Assembly (NCBI GenBank): GCA_037178675.1
Contig: JAYMGJ010000629.1
Location: 1-19,141 of the forward strand
Reading direction: 5' to 3'
Origin: Scleroderma bovista
Lineage: Eukaryota; Basidiomycota; Agaricomycetes; Boletales; Sclerodermataceae
Length of the DNA: 19,141 nucleotides
The first letter of the stretch is position 1; each line of letters starts with the position of its first letter. Positions 10,601 to 17,232 of this stretch are shown here, in pieces. Under the pieces are notes generated by a model. It was given only the letters and a program-made list of their open reading frames with translations, had not been told where the DNA came from and did not search any database. The position numbers were made by a program, and so were the translations under genes.

Positions 10601-11238
10601 ATTCTCCCTTATGGTGCAGTACAGGAAATCATTCAAATGCAACGTCGATCATTCGTTCCTGTTGTCCGTAGTGTGACACCACCGCCCCAGCCTTCAGAAG
10701 TGCCAGCGGATGGGCCATGGGCTGTTACAGCGGAAGAGGCGCATAGTTCTCGTTCACCTGACTATGGTATGGCATGTCTTTCTATATCTTACATCCCCTC
10801 TAATTTCATGTGACAGGCGAAATTGTGTGGCTGTTTCAGCCTAACTTCTGCAATCTTCAACGCTATCACCTAGGCTTCACCGTGAACGATCAGTACAGGC
10901 CGTATAACAATGCATCCATGGCCAAGCGTATTGTTCGAACAACTTGCCCCGATCCCTTTAGCTGTGACGCTGGTGTTGCTCCGCTGGGTCATGTGTGTGT
11001 CACTGTAACCGGCCACAACAGGGGCTCCGCAATTCAGCACCATATCATTCCCGCAAGTTATTTGAAACCTGCGCATCCCTCTGCGAAGAATCAGCTGTGT
11101 GTGGTTGTGAAGGGTGCTCGTTCGGGTGAGGTGGTAAACATAAAGCAGTGTCGAAAGAATGCTAGAAAGATTATTGTGCACGATGGTACTGAAATGTCCT
11201 TCGACGATGTTTGCCTTGCTTTTCAATCGACCTTGTAG
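7618..11238 (+). CDS. Spt5-like NGN/KOW protein, repeat-associated paralogue
   Basis: Resembles transcription elongation factor Spt5, which binds the RNA polymerase II clamp; a role in transcription or chromatin is inferred. Exons: 7618-7774, 7826-8095, 8147-8755, 8812-9725, 9779-10276, 10323-10528, 10576-10766, 10817-11238 (3267 nt, 1088 aa, no internal stop). Approximate residues: tandem 90-aa repeats 42-131 and 132-221; acidic RRFLDLAAEDEDEDEDN at 260; NGN-like region 337-391, ending WLPRRLYVAGSSPAEVREHL; KOW-type motifs at 423 (WVRIKHGLYKGDIGFV), 615 (VRVIAGPYRGYTGHV), 688 (AEVCAGAYKGTEAPI), 779 (VEIARGKWFRSKGLV) and 839 (VWVIRGEKKGYQATL); two weaker ones near 1005 and 1039. It ends without the Ser/Thr/Pro repeats of canonical Spt5, so it is unlikely to be the housekeeping copy. 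ATG 7618 is the first good start; the frame is open upstream to 7546 without another ATG. Confidence 0.8.
7741..8382 (+). repeat. 321-bp in-frame tandem duplication inside the Spt5-like gene
   Basis: Copy A (7741-8061) and copy B (8062-8382) are aligned without gaps by my reading and are highly similar. Each carries the same intron (CAG|GTATGT...CTTAG, 51 nt; 7775-7825 and 8096-8146) and encodes DPSAWRLIMDWA, DKIGYPDFDT and IFASSDPSNED. The 51-nt introns are a multiple of three and free of stops, so splicing and retention both give an open frame. Confidence 0.85.
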
Positions 11239-11661
11239 TGTAGCTTATGTTTCTATAGCTTTTGTTCTGAAATGACATCGTTAGTTGTAGTATTTATGCT
11301 GTCAAGGTATCTGTACTGTATGGCGTCATCTGCAGTTTCGCGCATCATCGCCGAGGATCAGCTGCGGCAATCATGAAAGAGCTGCGTGGGGTGACTGAAT
11401 TCAGTGGTTCGTATCTCAACTATCGTCATCTGGCCCTCCTTCTGAAGGAGTTGTGGGACGACACGGATGAGTTATTATCATGCAATATCTGGTGGCATTG
11501 ACTCCGCGGGACTAGCGTCACTGTTTTACACTCAATCTAGAATCGAAGAACTCGAGCATATCCCGATGCCGTACTATCATCATTCATCGTCGTGCGGGGA
11601 TGGCTCCACGAGATGGCCTCGCCCCCTCAACATCCTGAAGTGATGGCTGGCTACTGGAAAT
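11239..11661. other. Intergenic gap between convergent Spt5-like and Tnp2 genes
   Basis: The two flanking genes converge here. Apart from the RPB1-like relic I see no gene. The frame after 11500 can be read for about 40 codons to a TGA near 11641 but resembles nothing I recognise. Confidence 0.5.
11364..11441 (+). pseudogene. RPB1-like relic (RNA polymerase II largest subunit fragment)
   Basis: The frame starting at 11364 reads AAIMKELRGVTEF, then SGSYLNYRHLALL. This matches the conserved RPB1 segment whose core is FDGSYVNYRHLALL in animals and fungi: 10 of the last 12 residues (GSY.NYRHLALL plus flanks) agree, and the upstream E-L-R-x-V spacing is right. Similarity ends at about 11441; the expected D-x-M-T continuation is absent and the frame stops at about 11493. 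No other RPB1 part was found nearby. It is probably a captured or decayed fragment. The match is short, so chance or an unrelated family cannot be excluded without a search. Confidence 0.5.
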
Positions 11662-14600
11662 TCACACGTCATGCAGGGGCTTGCAGACGGAATCGGGGCC
11701 AAGAGAGAGGCTTGTGAAGGAGCTAGAATCACTGGATTTGTTGGATTCTTCTGACAATAGACACGTAAACGATGGGAGAGGTTTGGAATCAAACATTCTG
11801 ACAAAAAACTTGTATTTGTACAATAGACTCAGGAGGAAAATAATGAAAAGTAAAACCTGCGGCAATGTCTTACTAGTCGTGATGTGTAAATAAAATGTAC
11901 AATGGCCAGTATCAATACTCACCTGCAGCAATGGTAGTATAACATCATATTTCTCAGAGAGATGCCATCGAGCATAATGACACGTCACCCATTGCAGATG
12001 AACCACTTCCAAGTCTTCATCCACCTGAGCAGAATATAAGCGGGCTGGAAAATATGGATAGCATTGAAAGGGGTCGATTGCATCAGCTCCAGCGGGAAGC
12101 TGACGTTGAACCGCCAACTGGGTTCAACCATTATCTTCGAAGATATATTTGATGTGACCAGGAATGGGAGGAGATGATTGGCTCCCACCCGGATAAAACA
12201 TAATTAAGCTGTTGCCTTGATGGGTGGAATGCCGACTGAATACAATGCTGCCAAAATCAGTGCGTGCATGAAGCACCGTGCACTTCTGCGAAGTGAGCAA
12301 CTGGAGATCTGTTGGTGCAGCTTGTTTAGCTCTCCCAGCAACATCGGAAAATATGTCGCCACTGGAGACTCCACTGTTAGTTATATATTTGTCAAAAAGG
12401 ACCTTGCATTCCTTGATGGCTGTTGGGCAGTCCGGTCGAGCCAGCCAGTGTCGGAGTCTAGAACCTTGAATGAAGGACTCCAGTACGGTTTGTTCCAGTT
12501 CTCCTGGTTGAAAGGTCAGAATGACAGTGGAAAAATATCAGAAGTGATGTACCAAATTTGTGGTTTATCGGTAAATGTTGTAAATGACCAATGAGACGCT
12601 CAAAGGGAAAACACCACCACGAACGCACAGGTCCAAAGAGCTTGAGGTAATTGTATATGTGACAGGCCATATGGCAGTTTGGGACGGGCTTAGCAGCTGG
12701 TAATGCGACCGGTAGCATTGATAGCCAGGTCAATATGCAACTACGGTATGCTGTAATGCGTGAGTGGGTCATAGTACGAGAACAGGCGATGCAGATCGCA
12801 GACACTAGTGCCATTGTGTTGTCCAAGACAGCCCGGAGGTGCGCCTTAACCTCATGCGACTGGTGGGCTGAGCCCTCACCCCAAAGGCTCACTAAAGCCA
12901 AGGGAAGGTAGATAGTTGCTAGCGTACGCCATTCATCAGCCTTCAAGGTGCCCGCCTTCGCCTCGCCAAAATTTCTGGGCACAGATCTAACCCAGGATGG
13001 GATAGTGGTCTCCTTGATAACGCTCTGAACATGTCGCATAACTTCTGGTGTAGATGTCATGGTCAAAGGGGGCGCAGACATCGGCTTTGCCTTACGCTGT
13101 AGTGGACCCGAATGAGATGGGACCAAGGAACAAGTATGTAAGGAGCCGTACCCATTCAACCAAGGCATTGACCCAGTGTATTTTGCGTATTTTGCCTCCG
13201 ACTACCTTCTGCAACATATTAGTTGTGTCCTCCCTGCGCAGGGGCTGTAATTGGAGGCCCTCGGCTACGAATTTGAGCGCAGCACAATTCTTGTTTATGA
13301 GCTTAGTTTCCAAACGAGCAATGTACTCTTCCACATGCAAACCATCGTCTTCTTCCGTGCAACAATCCGTAGCACTCGTAAGAAGGGTTTGAATGCTTTC
13401 GGTGTGGACGCGGTCGTTCTTCGAGAGGATCGTTGCTTCAGGAATGTCGAGGGAACGGAATGTGTGGGAGAACGCAGGGCGCAAATCAGCTTCTGACTGA
13501 GCCTTCATCGCAAAAGCGGTGGTAAGACCAAGGTATTCATGAAAGTGTGCTTGAGCTAGACCTTCCAGGAGACATTGCATTGAATTGACGACGAGCTGTC
13601 GCACAGGGTCCCAATAAGGTAGACGCCAAAGTGGTGACCACCGCACGCCATGGGTACTGAACAGTTTATTCCGCTCTTTCGGTGATTTAGCGTCCCTGTA
13701 CTGGTATGCGTAGTGCCGCAACTGAACTTTGTCGTGAAACTGCCAACACTCGGAATCGACGTCTGTACGGCCAAGTGTCGAGGTATGAACACAGTGGCAG
13801 GCACTGCAGTAGAAGTGGCTGGTGACGCCGGCAAGCTGGGCAGATTTTCTAGCAGCTGGAAGGTCGCAAACGACGCAGGCGATGGCAGAACGAGTGATGT
13901 GGCCTCTCTGCGAAGCAGTATGGGAGAACTGAACCCCCCGTTCCCAGCTATCTATCAGTTCGTCGATAAGAGGCTCGAGGAAATGGTTAAGTTGGTCACC
14001 GGAGGGCTCCGTTGGACCTGGTATAATGCCAGCCAAGTACATGTTTTCTGGTTTGTAGCGGATATCTAGCAGAAGATTAAGGCAAGCGCAAGAAATAATT
14101 CCGCATGAGGTTGTTGCATTTCATTGCCGGTTGCCTTCAATATTGAAAAAGTCAATGTTGAGAGAAAATAATAGGCGGCCTTCGCCTTGGCGGTCCACAA
14201 ATAACGTTCCGGCACGCAGCCCCTGTAAGGTGCGAAGAAATTCTGCATCCCACACATCCTTCAAAATGGATGGCGCTACACCTTGCAAGTCCTGCATGAG
14301 ATTATCACAAGGTTTATCCAGTAAATTTTCAAACCCAGGTTTAGCTTTGAGTCATGCAGGAGTGGCGCATTGCACAAATCCGCTCCCGGAAGGGGCCGGT
14401 TACTGCAGTAGGTGGGGTACATCGGTTCATCCGGAGACATTCCCAGGGACTTGAAAATAGAGTTGCAGCGGGGACAGACCGCATATGTAGTAGTACGCGT
14501 GACGAGGTTGAAACGCTGGAGGGCGGTATTCATATTCATAGGGATCTGTGCAAGTAGATGATCGCGGAGAGTTTTTACACTTTCACCGAGAAGTCTGAAT

Positions 14601-15201
14601 GCCAAGGTAAGGACGATCGAGACGACACCCAGGATAAACTCGCCAGTCCGCCGACTGAGACCAAAGAGAACGACGCCAACTACACCGAGGAAGACCGAGA
14701 CTTGAGCAACCTCATCGCAACGATTGATGGGATAATTAAAATGATGAGCTTTGAAAACATCAGAATAAACTCCTTCGATTCATAATCACCACTCACACGA
14801 ATCGTACTTGACAGCTTCAGAAGTTCCGTCGATAATATTGGCATGCCCATTGATTTGCTTCTCCAAGTCGTTGAGTGAAAGAAAGAGTTGGTTTTTTCGA
14901 GTGACAAGAGACAGTGCACGTCGGTTGACAGCAGTCAGAGCGTTCCTAATGTCTCCAAGCTGCGTCCGAAGAGCAGCACGCATTTCCACCGATTCCGATT
15001 CCAAGGTACGCTGTTGAATAGCTTGAATTCGAGCTGCGATAGAATCAAGGAGTTGATGTGCCTTGACTGTGCGGCGAGAATGTCCTTGCCTTGGAAGGGC
15101 CGCATCGTCAACCCTGCATGACAATGAGGGAAAAAAAGGATGGATATGGGGGTTATTTACCTGGCCTGCAGAGAGGGGATGATCACATAATGCACCTGCA
15201 T
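11662..15201 (-). pseudogene. tnp2: Tnp2-type (CACTA/EnSpm) transposase, inactivated
   Basis: A DDE-type cut-and-paste transposase of the basidiomycete Tnp2 family. Exons (coding order): 15201-15161 (start uncertain), 15113-14797, 14748-13152, 13096-12553, 12503-11923 and possibly 11856-11662. Adding one lost base gives 1092 codons, about the family's length. Landmarks in order: VSVFLGVVGVVLFGLSRRTG; zinc-binding CPRCNSIF...YCSNRPLPGADLC; DVWDAEFLRTLQG; DIRYKPENMYLAGIIPGP; ACVVCDLPAARKSAQLAG; CSACHC; HGVRWSPLWRLPYWDPVRQL; C-terminal IPSWVRSVPRNFGEAKAGTL and FGPVRSWWCFPFERLIGHLQ. Damage: TGA stops at 14123-14121 and 12126-12124, a one-base deletion near 14341, and VVNSMQCLLEGL where the family has VVDSMHCLLEGL. 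The last exon is hydrophobic and does not look like the family, so the true end may be near 11923. Confidence 0.85.
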
Positions 15202-15300
15202 TGTCCCATACAACACGGACAGGCGAAGCTGACAATCGGCCGTGCTACATGACCAGCTGAGATAGGGCCCAGCCATGGTGCATCCCCATGTCATACGAGT

Positions 15301-15375
15301 GGGCTAATGGTAAGGTGTTTCACCATGCCATATTGGTGGCTCATGGAAAGGTTGTCACCAAGTAATATTGGTGGG
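15301..15375. repeat. Doubled ~40-bp CATATTGGTGG unit
   Basis: Two diverged copies, 15301-15340 and 15341-15375, share CTAATGGTAAGGTGT/TCATGGAAAGGTTGT, CACCA and ATATTGGTGG. Part of the repeat field upstream of the transposase. Confidence 0.45.
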
Positions 15376-15589
15376 CTGACACACTAGTACACTAGATCAG
15401 GATATGGCCTGTGGCAATAGGACCTAATGTGGCAAGGGAGCTGCGGCATGCGGCCAGAGGACTATATGCCGCAGATTCAGGCCGAGGATTGCAGGGGGCT
15501 TGCCGCAGCATTTCGGCAAAAGGACGGTAGTAAGTGCTGCAATGCGGCTAGCCTGTGGACGGGAGTCAATAGAAGGGCCTCTGTACCAG

Positions 15590-15671
15590 TGTCCCATGCT
15601 TTGCATTTGGCTGTGGTATTGGTGTCCTATGCTTTGCATTGGGCTGTACCTTTGGTGTCCCTTTCTTGTTG
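15590..15671. repeat. 33-bp tandem repeat, two copies plus partial
   Basis: Units at 15590-15622 and 15623-15655 each run TGTCCYATGCTTTGCATT, GGGCTGT or TGGCTGT, and end in TTGG; a diverged third copy starts at 15656. Confidence 0.7.
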
Positions 15672-15758
15672 CAGGGCCAGCCAAAGAAACAGCATCCCGT
15701 GCTTTCCAATGGGCTGCATGCATGGTGTACCTTTAAGAATACCCAGCCATGGGATTGG

Positions 15759-16010
15759 TGTCCCATGACTATGAGTAGGCCCTGGAGCCAGTTTCATCTA
15801 TTATGTGCAGGGCACATGGCAACAATAGGTACAATGTCCCATAGCATTAGGTGGGCCCTCAGAAAGGTGTTATCTACCTATATGGGAGGGCCTTGCAGTA
15901 CACTTCAAAGTGACAGGCTATGAATGCGGTGTCCCAGAGCATTAAGCAAGCCCTCCTTCTGGGGACACCTAGCTAGATGGGAAGGCCAGCTGATATGCTT
16001 CCCCTTCAGT
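15759..16010. repeat. Diverged ~75-96-bp repeats headed by GTGTCCCA
   Basis: TGTCCCA-led copies start at 15759, 15834 and 15930. The last two are clearest: TGTCCCATAGCATTAGGTGG and TGTCCCAGAGCATTAAGCAA, each followed by GCCCT, a GGTGTTATCTACC or GGACACCTAGC segment, and ATGGGAGGGCC or ATGGGAAGGCC. Non-coding. Confidence 0.5.
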
Positions 16011-16159
16011 ATGATCGGCCATAATGTTTGGCCTCCCAATATACACAGCAGGCCCTTAGAACTATATCCCTTGTATAAATGTAGGGCCGGGCATCTGGTC
16101 TTCTCTAAAGTAGCGGTAAGCCAGGTGTGGCACGACCCAATCGGTACTACATGGCATTG

Positions 16160-16441
16160 GCAGAACACACTGTCGGCAGAACAAGGCTGTCAGCAGAACA
16201 TGTTGTCGGCAGAACAATGCTGTCAGCAGAACAAGGCTGTCGGCAGAACACACTGTCGGCAGAACAAGGCTGTCGGCAGAACACACTGTCGGCAGAACAA
16301 GGCTGTCAGCAGAACACGTTGTCGGCAGAACAACACTGGCGGCAGAACAAGGCTGTCGGCAGAACACACTGTCGGCAGAACAAGGTTGTCAGCAGAACAA
16401 GGCTGTCGGCAGAACATGACTGTCGGCAGAATTGTTTTTCG
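16160..16441. repeat. Minisatellite, 16 units of 16/17 bp plus one degenerate unit
   Basis: The consensus is GCAGAACAAGGCTGTCG (17 bp), mixed with GCAGAACACACTGTCG (16 bp). Sixteen units fill 16160-16425 exactly and a decayed unit (GCAGAATTGTTTTTCG) ends at 16441. In 16226-16308 the 17- and 16-bp types alternate as a 33-bp dimer. Several frames stay open through it on both strands because the units lack stops; none of these is a gene. Confidence 0.95.
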
Positions 16442-16508
16442 GGCAATGTCGGATTTGAACCAACGACAGCAGCGGCACAACATGTCATCAGCAATCTACC
16501 ATCGGCAT
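16440..16508 (-). ncRNA. tRNA-like relic (T-arm with B-box), possible SINE fragment
   Basis: On the minus strand, 16464-16448 forms a tRNA T-arm: GTTGG stem, TTCAAAT loop, CCGAC stem, with GGTTCAAATCC matching the RNA polymerase III B-box. The next seven bases (ATTGCCC, 16447-16441) sit where the 3' acceptor strand would be. Upstream, GATGGTAGA (about 16503-16495) resembles a D-loop/A-box. The anticodon stem and the pairing 5' acceptor strand GGGCAAT are not found, so it is not a working tRNA. It ends where the minisatellite's last unit begins. Confidence 0.35.
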
Positions 16509-17007
16509 AATAGAATTGCGGCATTACAAGAACGGCACAACATAAATACTGGTAATGGCTGTGCAGCTATCGCACAGGTGCCGCAATACCTTGCCGAGAA
16601 TCACAAACGTGCTGCAGTAATAGCCGTGCGGCCATCATGCTTGCATGTGCGGCAATGGGAATGACCGTGCCATGTGGCAGTGTCGGCACGGTTGTGGACA
16701 CCGGCATTTGCCACTGACATACTGGCCGGTGGCAGCCAGGCTGGTGGCTGTGCGAATAAGTACCACAATGATAACATTAAATTAATGATGGCCGTACCGC
16801 AATGACTGACATGCGGCATTGATCCCTTTCTCAAGCTGCGGCTGTGTTAATACATGCCGCATTGATTGTTCCCTGAGAGACACACTCCAAAATAAGGCAA
16901 ATCATAATGCCGATCCGAGATCCCTTATTATTGTGATGGGACAATGCACTGTGACAGCCAATCACAAGCAATAGAAACACGGCCATCATGCAATATGAAA
17001 TGCGGCA

Positions 17008-17232
17008 GTGTGGTTCATTAGCCGAATTGTCAGGACAATGATTGGTCGGACTTGTGGCTGAATTATTAACCTATATTTGATTTAGTCCACTTTGGTGTGC
17101 GACCACAATGCAAACATGTTGTGGTGTGAAATGCTTATATAATACGTTGAACATCCTTCAGGCCACATGGCAATCGGACCCAGTTCTTCCTCTCAACCAC
17201 TGCTTTACCATTTCCACATCCTTACAGTCTAT
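17008..17232 (+). promoter_or_regulatory. Upstream region of the coiled-coil/cysteine protein gene, with TATA-like site
   Basis: TATATAATA at 17136-17144 lies about 90 bp before the proposed ATG at 17233, a reasonable fungal spacing. The frame is also open from an ATG at 17167, so the start could be further up; 17233 is chosen because the text before it looks non-coding. Confidence 0.3.

Larger units (their letters stand above)
15442..17007. repeat. Dispersed TGCGGCA/TGCCGCA motifs (subterminal-repeat-like)
   Basis: Exact copies of TGCGGCA or its complement start at 15442, 15467, 15501, 16517, 16579, 16648, 16812, 16855 and 17001, several extended to GCGGCATTGAT or GCGGCAAT. I noticed only about five in the other 17.5 kb. 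Both orientations occur, as in CACTA subterminal regions. Confidence 0.55.
11662..17010 (-). mobile_element. Probable CACTA-like element relic (boundaries not found)
   Basis: The transposase gene plus the motif-rich repeats upstream of it (15250-17010) fit the plan of a CACTA element, whose subterminal regions carry many copies of a short transposase-bound motif. I found no matching CACTA/TAGTG terminal inverted repeats and no target-site duplication, so the limits are only the extent of related sequence. The element could also include the Spt5-like and coiled-coil genes as cargo. Confidence 0.4.

Noticed and set aside
11662..11856. Hydrophobic segment VLLFIIFLLSLLY as a true membrane domain of the transposase
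   Set aside because: It lies after the point where family similarity ends and is probably 3' non-coding sequence read in frame.
13054..14069. Plus-strand open frames of 81-118 codons
   Set aside because: Shadows of the transposase exon on the minus strand, whose translation shows clear family motifs.
14680..14919. 79-codon minus-strand frame starting MHCLLSLEKTNSFF
   Set aside because: Wrong frame over the junction of transposase exons 2 and 3; the spliced frame gives DSSHHFNYPINRCDEVAQVS, which fits the family.
15377..15396. CACTAGTACACTAG as a CACTA terminal repeat
   Set aside because: No matching TAGTG-ended partner or target duplication found at the other side; more motif-rich sequence continues to 17 kb.
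16160..16425. Possible CRISPR array
   Set aside because: Units are contiguous 16-17-bp repeats without spacers, in a eukaryotic context.
15924..16664. 246-codon open frame on the plus strand, with overlapping open frames on both strands
   Set aside because: Created by the stop-free minisatellite; repetitive CRQNKAVGRT text, open in several frames, no splice or family support.
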